Part shown: piece after piece, positions 9,663-18,927 of the stretch | Layout of the letters: each line of letters begins with the position of its first letter | How positions within the stretch are numbered: position 1 is the first letter of the stretch | Source of the DNA: Azospirillum endophyticum | GTDB lineage: Bacteria; Pseudomonadota; Alphaproteobacteria; Azospirillales; Azospirillaceae | NCBI RefSeq assembly: GCF_016595245.1 | Contig: NZ_JAENHM010000035.1 | Location: forward strand, 32,360 to 96,359 | Length of the DNA: 64,000 bases | Direction: 5' to 3' | The notes under the pieces: model-generated | What the model was told of the DNA's origin: nothing | Database searches by the model: none | The model's input: the letters and a program-made list of their open reading frames with translations, nothing else | Made by a program: the position numbers and the translations under genes

Positions 9663-10992
9663 CGGTGGACTCCTCGGTCAACAGATCCGCGACGCTGGCC
9701 ACGGCGTCGGCGGGAGACAGGCCGGTGTGCCCCTGCATCAGGCGGGTGGCGTCACCGGGTTTGGCGTTCAGGGCGACGTCATACAGCCCGTCGCGCGCGG
9801 TCAGGGTGACATCGGCGATGGCGGGATGGGCGCAGCCCTTGGCGCAGCCCGACACATGCACCATTCGCACATGATCCAGCAAGGGGCCTGCGCGGTCGGC
9901 GATGGCGAGCGCCGTCGCATGGGTGTCGGTGGTGCCGACATCGCAGCTGCCGGCCCCGCTGCAGGCGGTCAGCTTCAGCCGGCGGTCGGTGTGGGACAGG
10001 ATGGCGCCGTGGGCGCGCGCGGTTTGCTCGGCATCGCCGGAAGGGGAGACGAGGATCAGGGCGCGCCAGGGGGTGATGCGGATCTCGGTGCACGCGGATG
10101 CGAGGGCGGCGAAGGTGGCGGCGGTGAGGCGGCCGAAGGGGAAGGCCGTTACCAGCGCCGGGGCTTGCTCCTTCTCCCCCCCGGGGAGAAGGTTGGGATG
10201 AGGGGGTTCGGCGGAGCCGAAGAGATCCATGAGATGCGTCCCCCTCACCTTGATCCTCTCCCCGGGGGGGAGAGGAGAAATCAGGGAGGAGAGGCGCGTT
10301 ACAAACGGATCGGTGCCGATCGCGGCGACCAAACCAGCCATGCGGCGCGGCGGCTCGGGCAGCGATGCGCGCCGCTCCAGGAAGGCACGTCCCAGCGCCG
10401 ACGCCACATCCGTAACGTCCTCCGCCCGGCACAGCCCCAGCGGTGCCGCCGTCGTCAGCGTGCCACCCAACGACACCCGGAACCGCTCACCGTCCACCGC
10501 GTCGAAGCGCACGTCCGTGCTGCTGTCCGCCAGATGCCCGATCCCGCCGCCGCAGACCAGCCAGCCGAACTTCGGCGGCAGGCGGTGCAGGCCGGCGTCC
10601 GCCGCCAGCCGCGCGTCGAGCGTACGCGCCACCCCCCGTACGTCGATCGATGCGGCCGGGTCGAGCCCGGCCGTGGGAGAGCACAGCACGTTGCGCACCG
10701 CCTCGCCCGCGGCGTCGCCGGAAACGTACCCCATGCCGCGCAGGGCTTCGGTCACCGGCTCGAGCCTGTCGGTAGAGATGCCGCGAAGCTGCAGGTTGCC
10801 GCGCTGGCTGAGGTCGATCAGGCCGTTGCCGTAACGATCCCCCAGCCCGGCGATTTGGCGTGCATGATCGGCGGGCAGAACGCCGGCCGGAACGCGGATG
10901 CGCAGCAGCAACCCGTCGCCGACCTGCATCGGCGCCAGCACGCCGGGGCAGGTACCGCGCCGCCGCGGCCGGTTGTGACCAGGGTTCGTCAT
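9655..10992 (-). CDS. cobG: precorrin-3B synthase CobG with in-frame repeat insertion
   Basis: CobG is an oxygen-dependent monooxygenase that makes precorrin-3B, the defining step of the aerobic cobalamin route. It belongs to the siroheme nitrite/sulfite reductase family. The cluster cysteines are visible in TACSGAGSCDVG and HVSGCAKGCAHP in the C-terminal third, and GLIDLSQRGNLQLRGI lies near the N-terminus. It is 445 residues and its start overlaps the cobN stop by 4 bases. Residues about 239-274 (containing PLPPGERIKVRG and PHPNLLPGGEK) are a translated copy of the dispersed palindromic repeat, between the two ferredoxin-reductase-like halves. The frame is kept, so the enzyme may still work. 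Confidence 0.9.
   Translation of the reverse strand: MTNPGHNRPRRRGTCPGVLAPMQVGDGLLLRIRVPAGVLPADHARQIAGLGDRYGNGLIDLSQRGNLQLRGISTDRLEPVTEALRGMGYVSGDAAGEAVRNVLCSPTAGLDPAASIDVRGVARTLDARLAADAGLHRLPPKFGWLVCGGGIGHLADSSTDVRFDAVDGERFRVSLGGTLTTAAPLGLCRAEDVTDVASALGRAFLERRASLPEPPRRMAGLVAAIGTDPFVTRLSSLISPLPPGERIKVRGTHLMDLFGSAEPPHPNLLPGGEKEQAPALVTAFPFGRLTAATFAALASACTEIRITPWRALILVSPSGDAEQTARAHGAILSHTDRRLKLTACSGAGSCDVGTTDTHATALAIADRAGPLLDHVRMVHVSGCAKGCAHPAIADVTLTARDGLYDVALNAKPGDATRLMQGHTGLSPADAVASVADLLTEESTGA
10171..10276. repeat. C/G-rich inverted repeat, copy 4, inside cobG
   Basis: About 106 bases with arms CCTTCTCCCC/GGGGAGAAGG at the left and CCTCTCCCC/GGGGGAGAGG at the right. Between them is a short hairpin, TTCGGCGGAGCCGAA. 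It lies wholly within cobG and adds roughly 35 codons without shifting the frame. The arm variant matches the copy at 59.84 kb. Confidence 0.85.
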
Positions 10993-13900
10993 GCGGCGGT
11001 CTCCCGCAGGCGCCGCAGATCCTCCGCGGTGGAGTTGCGGCGGGGATGCCACAGGCCGCGGTCGAGCGCCTCGCCCAGGCGCGCCAGGATGTGCCGGGCG
11101 GCGGCGGGATTGGCCTGCGACAGGAAGTCCCACACCTCCGCATCCTCGACATAGGCGTCGTACAGCAGGTCGAAATGGGCGGGGCGTACGGCGTCGGTGG
11201 TGGCGGCGAAGGCGAACAGCGTGTCGACGCCGGCCGCCAGTTCCGCCGCGCCGCGATAGCCGTGGCGCATCATGCCCCGGATCCAGCGTGGGTTGGCCGC
11301 CCGGCCGCGCAGGGTGCGGGCGATCTCCTCGGCCAGCGTGCGCACTGCAATCCGTTCCGGATCGGCGCTGTCGAGATGGTAGAGCGCCGGTTCGGAGTCC
11401 TCCAGCGCCGCCGCGGCGGCAAAGCCGCCTTCGAACTGCATGAAGCCGTCGGTGGACAGCACGTCATGCTCGCGCTGGTCCTGGTGGTGGACGAGCGCGT
11501 CGGCCCCGCCGACCCGGCGGCGGAACAGGGACGGCAACGGAACGCCGTCCAACCCGGCGCCATAGGCGTGACAGCCGCCCTCCAGATAGGCGGCGCCGAA
11601 ATCGGCCCGCGCGGTCCAGTCGCCGCGCGCGATCATGCCGGACAGCGCGGTGCCGTAGATTCCGGGGGCGGCGCCGAAGATGCGGGCGGTGGCCCAGCGG
11701 CGGGCGTCCTCGGTGCCGGTGCCGGATGCTGAGAGGCGTTGTTCCTCGGCCCGCGCGGTGGCGGCCAGCGGATTGGTGTCGTCGGGCTCGTCCAGTCCGG
11801 CGACGGCGCGGACCGCTTGGTCGAACAGGGCGATCTGCTGCGGGAAGACATCGCGGAACAGGCCGGAGATGCGCAGCGTCACATCCACCCGCGGCCGGCC
11901 CAGCACGCCGGCCGGCATGATCTCGTAGCCGGTGACGCGGCCGGAGCCGTTCTCCCAGAGCGGGCGGACGCCGAGCAGGGCCAGCGCCTGGGCCAACTCG
12001 TCGCCGCCGGTGCGCATGGCCGGGGTGCCCCAGCAATCGACCACCAGCCGCCGCGGCCAGTCGCCATGATCCTGCAGATAGCGGGTGATCAGCGCGTCGG
12101 CGGCCTGCCAGCCGAGAGTCCATGCGGTCGGCGTCGGCACCCCGCGCGGGTCGACCGCATAGAGGTTGCGCCCGGTCGGCAGCGTATCCGCCCGCCCGCG
12201 CGCCGGCGAGCCGCCGGGGCCGGGGCGGACGAAGCGGCCGTCCAGCCCGTCGAGCAGCGCCCGCATCTCGGCCTCGCCGCTGGCATCGACGGCAGCGGCC
12301 ACCGTCGCGGGATCGGCCGTCCGCGCGACGGCGGCGGTCAGGCGATCGCGGCGTTCGCCGGCCGGGCTGAGACCGAAGACATGCAGGCCGTCGCGGATCT
12401 GCAATTCCTTCACGTCGCAGAGATGGGCGTCCAGCCGCGACAGGATGGCGTCGGGATCGTCGCCGGGGCGCAGGTTGCAGTCGGCGGCGATGCCGGATTT
12501 CCAGGCGAGGTCGAGGATCGTCTCGCGCAGCATGCCCAGCCGCCGTGGGTCGAGCCCGGTCGCCTGCGAATACTCGTCGATGGCAGTTTCCAGACCGGCG
12601 AGGTCGCCGTAGAGGCCGGACTCCACCGGCGGCGGCGTCAGATGGCCGATCAGCACGGCGCCGAGACGGCGACGGGCCTGCACGCCCTCGCCGGGGTTGT
12701 TGACGATGAAGGGATAGAGCACCGGCAGGGTGCCGCCGACGATCTCCGGCCAGCACTCGGCCGACAGCGCCACCGCCTTGCCCGGCAGCCATTCCAGCGT
12801 ACCATGGGCGCCGATCTGCACCAGGGCATGGATGCCGACGACATGGCGCAGCCAGAGATGGAAGGCGAGATAGCCGTGGCTGGGCGGGGTGTCGGGATCG
12901 TGGTGCTGGGCGGTGGTCAGCGGGCCGTGGCCGCGGCTGGGTTGCACCGCGACGACGGCATTGCCGCAGGGCAGGATGCGGAAACAGAAGGCGCCGTCGC
13001 GGCAGGCGGGGTCGGCGGACGGCTCGCCCCAGGTTTCGGCGACGCGGGCGCGCAGCTCCGGCGGGGCGAGGCGCCGGTAGTCGGCGAGCGACAGGGTCGG
13101 GCCGGGCACGGCCGTGAGGGCCGCCATCAGGGCGGCACCGCTGTCCGGGATGGCGGAAAGGCCGTAGCCCTCGGCGGACAGGCGGTGGAGCATCGCCACG
13201 GTGCTGGCCGGGCTGTCGAGGCCGACCGCATGGCCGATGCCGCCGCCGGGGCCGGGATAGTCGGACAGCACCAGCGCCAGCCGCCGCTCCGCCCGCGGGG
13301 TGCGGGACAGGCGGACCCAACTCGCCGCGAGGTCGGCGGTGGCGGCCACCCGGTCGGCGATCGGGCGCAGGGCCGGGGCGGCGAATTGCAGGTCGGGGTC
13401 GGGCTCTCCCGCCGCCTTGAAGGCGATGGCGCGGGCGATGATGCGGCCGTCCATCTCCGGCAGCACGACGTTCATCGCGAGGTCGGAGGGGGCGAGACCA
13501 CGCGAGGACGCTTGCCAGCCCGCCTCGGGGGTGGTCGAGAGGATGGCTTGCAGGACCGGCGTGCCGTTGGCCTCCAGGGGGGAACCATCCTCCCGCGCGG
13601 CCGAGAAGGCGGTGGTGTTGACGACGACGGCGGCGTTGCGCGCGGTCAGGCTGGCGCGCATCCAGGCGGCGCAGTCCGGTTCCTTCAGGCTGGCGACGAA
13701 CAGCGGACGGGGAGCGAGGCCGCGGGCCGCCAGTGCGTCGCAGAGCGCATGGATCGGTGCCAGATCGCCGGCCAGCAGGTGGGAGCGGTAGAAGACCACC
13801 GCCGCGACCGGGGCGCCGGCGGGTGAGGGGCCGCTCCAGCCGTCGTAAGCGCCGAAGCGCGGGACGGGGGCCGGATCCTCGTGGGGCAGCGGCGTGCCGG

Positions 13901-14381
13901 CCAGCGTTGCGGCGCAGGCCAGCAGATGGCCGATGTTGGCCGGGCTGCCCTCGGTGAAATAGCGCCACAGGCGGTCGGCGGTTTCCGACGGAACGGTGCC
14001 GTAGGCGGTGAGGTTCGGGTCGGGCTGCGCCTCTCCGGACAGGACGGCGAGGGGGATGCCGCGCTCACGGCAGAGGGCGGACAGGCGGTCGAGGCCGTAG
14101 CGCCAGTAACCGCTGCCGCCGAGCAGGCGCAGGACAACCAGCTTCGCCTTGGCGACGATGCCGTCGGCATAAAGGTCCACCGACAGGGGATGGCCGAGGC
14201 GATTGAGGTTGGCGAGGCGGAGGCTGGGCAGCCGATCGCGCCCGGCCCGCCACGCGGCGGCGAGCGCGGTCAGGTCGCTGTCGGAAAAGGACAGCATGAC
14301 GAGGTCGGCCGGCGTCTGCCCCAGATCTTCCGCCTGGGGGCCGGCGTCCAGTTCGTCCTGGCGGGCGGCGAGCAGGTGCAT
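10989..14381 (-). CDS. cobN: cobaltochelatase subunit CobN
   Basis: CobN is the large subunit of the ATP-dependent aerobic cobalt chelatase. With CobS and CobT (not in this window) it inserts cobalt into hydrogenobyrinic acid a,c-diamide. The 1130-residue protein has the strongly conserved core GAHGTLEWLPGKAVALSAE around residue 525, a VLYPFIVNNPGEG segment just after it, and FEGGFAAAAALED in the last quarter. It is shorter than the roughly 1275-residue P. denitrificans protein but within the family range. It overlaps cobG by 4 bases. A palindromic element separates it from cobW upstream. Confidence 0.95.
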   Translation of the reverse strand: MHLLAARQDELDAGPQAEDLGQTPADLVMLSFSDSDLTALAAAWRAGRDRLPSLRLANLNRLGHPLSVDLYADGIVAKAKLVVLRLLGGSGYWRYGLDRLSALCRERGIPLAVLSGEAQPDPNLTAYGTVPSETADRLWRYFTEGSPANIGHLLACAATLAGTPLPHEDPAPVPRFGAYDGWSGPSPAGAPVAAVVFYRSHLLAGDLAPIHALCDALAARGLAPRPLFVASLKEPDCAAWMRASLTARNAAVVVNTTAFSAAREDGSPLEANGTPVLQAILSTTPEAGWQASSRGLAPSDLAMNVVLPEMDGRIIARAIAFKAAGEPDPDLQFAAPALRPIADRVAATADLAASWVRLSRTPRAERRLALVLSDYPGPGGGIGHAVGLDSPASTVAMLHRLSAEGYGLSAIPDSGAALMAALTAVPGPTLSLADYRRLAPPELRARVAETWGEPSADPACRDGAFCFRILPCGNAVVAVQPSRGHGPLTTAQHHDPDTPPSHGYLAFHLWLRHVVGIHALVQIGAHGTLEWLPGKAVALSAECWPEIVGGTLPVLYPFIVNNPGEGVQARRRLGAVLIGHLTPPPVESGLYGDLAGLETAIDEYSQATGLDPRRLGMLRETILDLAWKSGIAADCNLRPGDDPDAILSRLDAHLCDVKELQIRDGLHVFGLSPAGERRDRLTAAVARTADPATVAAAVDASGEAEMRALLDGLDGRFVRPGPGGSPARGRADTLPTGRNLYAVDPRGVPTPTAWTLGWQAADALITRYLQDHGDWPRRLVVDCWGTPAMRTGGDELAQALALLGVRPLWENGSGRVTGYEIMPAGVLGRPRVDVTLRISGLFRDVFPQQIALFDQAVRAVAGLDEPDDTNPLAATARAEEQRLSASGTGTEDARRWATARIFGAAPGIYGTALSGMIARGDWTARADFGAAYLEGGCHAYGAGLDGVPLPSLFRRRVGGADALVHHQDQREHDVLSTDGFMQFEGGFAAAAALEDSEPALYHLDSADPERIAVRTLAEEIARTLRGRAANPRWIRGMMRHGYRGAAELAAGVDTLFAFAATTDAVRPAHFDLLYDAYVEDAEVWDFLSQANPAAARHILARLGEALDRGLWHPRRNSTAEDLRRLRETAA

Positions 14382-14419
14382 GGGTGTCCGCGGATACGTT
14401 CAAAGAGTGGGGACACTTG

Positions 14420-14585
14420 CCCCCACCCCAACCCTCCCCCGCTGGGCGGGGGAGGGGACTAAGCGCTTGTCCATAAAAGCAGCGGCAGTCCCTCCCCCGC
14501 CCAGCTCTCGCACAAAGCTTCGCTTTGTGCTGACGCGACAGGCGGACCGTAGGTCCGCTGAGAGCGGGGGAGGTTAGGTGGGGGC
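14420..14585. repeat. Composite inverted repeat with inner double-hairpin module
   Basis: The outer arms, CCCTCCCCCGCTGGGCGGGG on the left and a matching GGGGGAGGTTAGGTGGGGG on the right, belong to a second subtype of the family, shared with the copy at 20.16 kb. The right arm is interrupted around 14505-14570 by a module with two small hairpins, CACAAAGC-TTCG-CTTTGTG and GCGGACC-GTA-GGTCCGC. A module with the same architecture interrupts the copy at 59.84 kb. The element lies between cobW and cobN, so the operon transcript would cross it. Confidence 0.8.
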
Positions 14586-14604
14586 TCTAACGCCGCCGCC
14601 CCCC

Positions 14605-15666
14605 TTACCCGACAACCGCCCGCGTCACCGCATCGCGGTCCAGCCCGGTCTCGCCGATCACCACGAGTCGGCTGCGGCGCTCCTCGCCGGGCTTCCACAG
14701 GCGGTCGTAGTGGGTCTGGATACGGGTGCCGACGCCTTGGACCAGCAGGCGCATCGGCTTGCCGGGCACGTCGACGAAGCCCTTCAGACGCAAAACGCCA
14801 TGCAGGGCGGCGACCTTCTCCAGCGTCATCGCCAGAGCGGCGGGATCGGGCTGGGCCGGCAGCTCCACCACGAAGCTGGTGAAATCGTCGTGGTCGTGCC
14901 CCTCCTCGTCGTCATGATGGCTGGGGCGGTTGGCGAGGTCGTCCTCCGCCGCTGCGCCGACGCCCAGCAGGACGAGCGGGTCGACGGCGCCCTGGGAGGC
15001 ACGCACCAGCTTGGCGTCACGGCCGACTGCATGGTTGAGCGCGCCGCGGATCAGCTCCTCGACGCGGGCGAGGTCGCCGGCTGCGACCAGATCGGTCTTG
15101 TTGACGACGATCAGGTCGGCGCAGAGCAGCTGGTCCTCGAACACCTCTTCGATCGGGGTTTCATGATCGACGGTGCCGGCGGCGTCGCGCTGCGCCTCCA
15201 GCGCCGCGGGATCGGGGGCGAAGCGGCCCTCCGCCGCGGCGGAGGCGTCCACCACGGCGATGACGCCGTCGACCGTCACGCGGGTCTTGATCGCCGGCCA
15301 ATGGAAGGCCTGCACCAGCGGCTTGGGCAGCGCCAGACCGCTGGTCTCGATCACGATATGCTCGGGCGGATCCGGCCGGGCCAGCAGCTTCTCGATGGCC
15401 GGGACGAAATCGTCGGCGACGGTGCAGCACAGGCAGCCGTTCGCCAGTTCGATCACGTCGTCTTCGGTGCAGGTCGGGCTGCCGCAGGCGCGCAGGATGT
15501 CGCCGTCGATGCCGACATCGCCGAACTCGTTGATGATCAGCGCCAGCCGGCGGCCTTCGGCCTTTTCCAGCAGGCCACGGATCAGCGTGGTCTTGCCGGC
15601 GCCGAGGAAGCCGGTGATGACGGTCGCCGGAACCTTGCCGGCAGCCGATTTCGCAGGGGCAGACAT
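14605..15666 (-). CDS. cobW: CobW-family zinc/cobalt GTPase metallochaperone
   Basis: CobW belongs to the COG0523 GTPases and is thought to deliver Co(II) to the chelatase. The 353-residue protein has a Walker A loop, GFLGAGKTT, at residues 19-27, and the metal-binding GCLCCT motif with Cys78, Cys80 and Cys81. A histidine- and acid-rich stretch (SHHDDEEGHDHDD) near residue 245 could bind extra metal. It lies between cbtA and cobN, the expected place for a step that couples cobalt uptake to insertion. Confidence 0.93.
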   Translation of the reverse strand: MSAPAKSAAGKVPATVITGFLGAGKTTLIRGLLEKAEGRRLALIINEFGDVGIDGDILRACGSPTCTEDDVIELANGCLCCTVADDFVPAIEKLLARPDPPEHIVIETSGLALPKPLVQAFHWPAIKTRVTVDGVIAVVDASAAAEGRFAPDPAALEAQRDAAGTVDHETPIEEVFEDQLLCADLIVVNKTDLVAAGDLARVEELIRGALNHAVGRDAKLVRASQGAVDPLVLLGVGAAAEDDLANRPSHHDDEEGHDHDDFTSFVVELPAQPDPAALAMTLEKVAALHGVLRLKGFVDVPGKPMRLLVQGVGTRIQTHYDRLWKPGEERRSRLVVIGETGLDRDAVTRAVVG

Positions 15667-15679
15667 GGGTGTTGGCTCC

Positions 15680-16444
15680 TTAACGCGCGCCGGGCTGGAC
15701 CCGCAGGGCCGGGCGGGATTCGGCCGAAGTCACCAGGCCGCTGATCAGCCAGCCGCAGACGGATCCCAGGATCGCCCAGAACAGGGCGGCACCGCCCAGC
15801 GAGGCGGCGACGAAGCGGGCGGCCAGTTCCGGCGGGACGGCGCCCTCGGCGCTTTCCGGATGGGGAGCGCCGATCAGGTGGGGCAATGCCGCGGCCAGGA
15901 CGGCGGCGACGATGACGAGGCGATTGCGGGCGAAGGCCAAGGCCAGCATGGCGGCACCGGCACCGGCCGCCGCGGACAGCCACCAGAACTGGCGCAGCTC
16001 CAGCTCGGCTCCGGCCATGCCCGGCAGCTCCGGGGGCAAGCCGAAGGAGGGTGCCAGCGAGACGGCGATGAAGCCGCCCATGCCCCAGACCAGCCCGCGT
16101 CGCGCATCGACCGGCCGTCCGGCCAGCAGGATCGCGGCGCCCAGAAGCAGCGCATAGGCGACGCCGGTGATCAGGTTGGCGGCGATGGTCAGGCCGATGC
16201 GCTGCATCGCCTCGTCCAACGTGGTCGGCACGCCTTCGCCGACCTCGCGCACCGGGCCATGCTGATGTGCCTCAGCGGGGCCGGCGGCAGTCGCAGCGGT
16301 TGCGGGAGGCGGGGTCACCACCTCGTATTTTTCGGCTTCGAGGATCAGCGGGACGGTCGTCGCCTGCTGAACGACGGAAGCGGCCGTGCCGGAGAGCACG
16401 CCCGCGACCAAAGCGGCTGTGAACAGCCGCCGGATCAGATCCAT
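15680..16444 (-). CDS. cbtA: cobalt transporter subunit CbtA
   Basis: CbtA is the membrane subunit of a B12-regulated cobalt uptake system that replaces CbiMNQO in many proteobacteria. The 254-residue protein shows about five or six hydrophobic segments, the first at residues 4-25, followed by a polar loop with HQHGP around residue 65. The ATG at 16444 is chosen because translation then starts right at the first membrane segment. It follows cbtB by 10 bases and precedes cobW by 13, so all three share one transcript below the riboswitch. Confidence 0.9.
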   Translation of the reverse strand: MDLIRRLFTAALVAGVLSGTAASVVQQATTVPLILEAEKYEVVTPPPATAATAAGPAEAHQHGPVREVGEGVPTTLDEAMQRIGLTIAANLITGVAYALLLGAAILLAGRPVDARRGLVWGMGGFIAVSLAPSFGLPPELPGMAGAELELRQFWWLSAAAGAGAAMLALAFARNRLVIVAAVLAAALPHLIGAPHPESAEGAVPPELAARFVAASLGGAALFWAILGSVCGWLISGLVTSAESRPALRVQPGAR

Positions 16445-16454
16445 GACCCGCTGC

Positions 16455-16643
16455 TTAGTGGCAGGGGAACGCGAAGGAATGACGGGCATCATGGGCCGCG
16501 TCATGGATCTGCTGCGGCTGGGCGAAGCCGACGCCGTACAGCAGGAAGCTGCCGAGCAGGATCGCGGCGAAGGCGGCGACCGCGGTCTGGGCGGCGCTGC
16601 GGCTCGCGGAGGCGCCGGCGGTGTGGATCGAATGGGTGGTCAT
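16455..16643 (-). CDS. cbtB: small cobalt transporter subunit CbtB
   Basis: CbtB is a 62-residue protein with one transmembrane helix (about residues 18-42, AAQTAVAAFAAILLGSFLLY). The histidine-rich tail (HDAAHDARHSF and a final CH) is a likely cobalt-binding site and typical of the family. It is the first gene of the cobalamin riboswitch operon. The riboswitch ends about 60 bases upstream, which leaves room to hide or expose the ribosome binding site. Confidence 0.9.
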   Translation of the reverse strand: MTTHSIHTAGASASRSAAQTAVAAFAAILLGSFLLYGVGFAQPQQIHDAAHDARHSFAFPCH

Positions 16644-16701
16644 CGAAGAAATCCTTGCTCTCCCGCCACACCCGGCGGGGTTGGGAAAGGTTGAGACATC
16701 C

Positions 16702-16860
16702 GGCGGCAGGTTTCCTGGCTTGCGGGTCGCCGCATCGCCGTCCGCCTTCCCGGCCCGGGGGCCAGTGGCATGATGGACGGGATGCTCGCCGCACACAGTT
16801 GCGGGGGCAGCCGCGGCTTGGGACTTCGCATCGAGGGAAGTCCGCACCGCATTCCCTATT
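16702..16860 (-). promoter_or_regulatory. cobalamin riboswitch (B12 element)
   Basis: Read on the minus strand, the region contains the conserved parts of the B12 riboswitch in order. They are GGGAATGCGGTGCGGAC near the 5' end, CTGCCCCCGCAACTGT, then GCCACTG, GGGAAGGCG, and CCGCAAGCCAGGAAACCTGC closing the core. It lies just upstream of cbtB. Binding of adenosylcobalamin should repress the cobalt-uptake and corrin-synthesis operon. The 5' limit is approximate. Confidence 0.93.
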
Positions 16861-17002
16861 ATCCCCGCCGTCCGTCAGGACGGGCAGGGCACCGTCGGAC
16901 GGTCACCATCGCAGCGCCGCCCGCGTTTGGCAAGCCCGCAATAAGGCGTCGGCCATGCAGACGATCTTGCGCGCCGACATTTTGGATGCTGTCATGTTTG
17001 CT

Positions 17003-17039
17003 GGACAGAGTGTCCGGAAATCCGACACTTTCCTCTGTC
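17003..17039 (+). promoter_or_regulatory. Upstream activator half-site cluster for sigma-54 promoter
   Basis: Four TGTC/GACA half-sites lie in 37 bases: GGACA-GAG-TGTCC (17003-17015), GTGTC-N9-GACAC (17010-17028), and GACA-N8-TGTC (17024-17039). They are centred about 105 bases upstream of a -24/-12 promoter, a typical distance for an enhancer-binding protein. The activator encoded downstream of this operon is the natural candidate to bind here. Confidence 0.6.
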
Positions 17040-17125
17040 AGGAATTGGTGGGGAGACGGAGGGCGCCGCAGCGAAACCGGCGAAGAAGCAAAGCGTGTGG
17101 CGGTCCGGACGAAGCGACCGCGAAC

Positions 17126-17140
17126 TGGCATGCTTTGTGC
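17126..17140 (+). promoter_or_regulatory. sigma-54 (-24/-12) promoter for the ABC operon
   Basis: The sequence TGGCATGCTTTGTGC has GG and GC exactly ten bases apart, as required for RpoN promoters (consensus TGGCAC-N5-TTGCA). It is about 115 bases upstream of the first ATPase gene, leaving a leader of roughly 100 bases. Confidence 0.65.
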
Positions 17141-17255
17141 GTACGACAATCGGTGAAACGTTCCGCCCTATGGCGGCCCCGGTGCAGGACGCCGGACAAA
17201 AGACCAGGCCTGAAAGCCTGGACATAAGGACGAACGGGAGGAGAATTCGCGACCG

Positions 17256-18024
17256 ATGAACGCCGCACCGAACGACGACATCATCCTGGAAGCGCGCAAT
17301 CTAACGAAGGAATTCAAGGGATTCGTGGCGGTGAAGGAGGTGAACCTCCAGGTTCGCCGCGGCACCATCCACGCGCTGATCGGCCCGAACGGCGCCGGCA
17401 AGAGCACGGTGTTCAACCTGCTGACCAAGTTCCTGACGCCCACCCGCGGCCAGATCCTCTACAAGGGCCGCGACATCACCCGCACCAAGCCCGCCGACAT
17501 CGCGCTGATGGGGCTGGTCCGCTCCTTCCAGATCTCCGCCGTCTTCCCGCATCTGAGCGTGCTGGAGAATGTCCGCGTCGCCTTGCAGCGGCCGCTCGGC
17601 ACCAGCTTCCATTTCTGGAAGTCCGAATCGTCGCTCTACGATCTGCACGGCCGGGCGCAGGAGCTGATCGAGGCGGTCAACCTCACCCCGTGGGCCAACC
17701 ACACCGCCGCCGAACTGCCCTATGGCCGCAAGCGCGCGCTGGAGATCGCCACCACCCTGGCGCTCGACCCCGAGGTGATGCTGCTCGACGAGCCGCTGGC
17801 CGGCATGGGGCATGAGGACATCGAAGGCACCGCGGCGCTGATCAAGCGCGTCGCCGCCGACCGCACCGTGCTGATGGTCGAGCACAACCTGTCGGTCGTC
17901 GCCCACCTGTCGGACACCATCACCGTTCTGCGCCGCGGCGAGATCCTGGCGGAAGGGCCCTATCAGGTCGTCTCGAAGAACCCGCAGGTGATGGAAGCAT
18001 ATATGGGCACGGGGGGGACCGGAC

Positions 18025-18032
<8 letters not shown>
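17256..18032 (+). CDS. livG: Branched-chain amino acid-type ABC transporter ATPase (LivG)
   Basis: This is one of two cytoplasmic ATPases of a HAAT-type importer. The 258-residue protein has the Walker A motif GPNGAGKST (about residues 44-52), the LivG-typical GLVRSFQISAVFPHLSVLENV, a signature loop in the form ELPYGRKRALEIA, and Walker B VMLLDEPLAG. It is the first gene after a sigma-54 promoter. A GGGAGGAG ribosome binding site is present, spaced rather far (about 12 bases) from the ATG. Its end overlaps the next ATPase by 8 bases. The ligand cannot be read from the sequence; branched-chain amino acids, amides or urea-like compounds are possible. Confidence 0.88.
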
Positions 18033-18762
<730 letters not shown>

Positions 18763-18927
18763 GCCGTCCAGCCACCCGACAATGCCGGTAAGGCCGCCGC
18801 CCGGTTCCCGTGCCCGACATGCAGGGTGGGGCCGGGATGGCGGACCGCCGGATCCGGTCCCGACCACGGCCCCGGTCACCCCAACGGGGACCGGCCGACA
18901 ATAATACCAAGAGGGAGAAATTTTCTG

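Noticed and set aside
14420..14585. A CRISPR array or phage attachment site in the repeated C/G-rich elements
   Set aside because: Copies are dispersed single inverted repeats without regular spacers, cas genes, an integrase or a tRNA.
17010..17028. A NifA-type upstream activator site
   Set aside because: NifA sites are TGT-N10-ACA. Here the TGT and ACA are 11 bases apart and the half-sites are TGTC/GACA, so another enhancer-binding protein is more likely.
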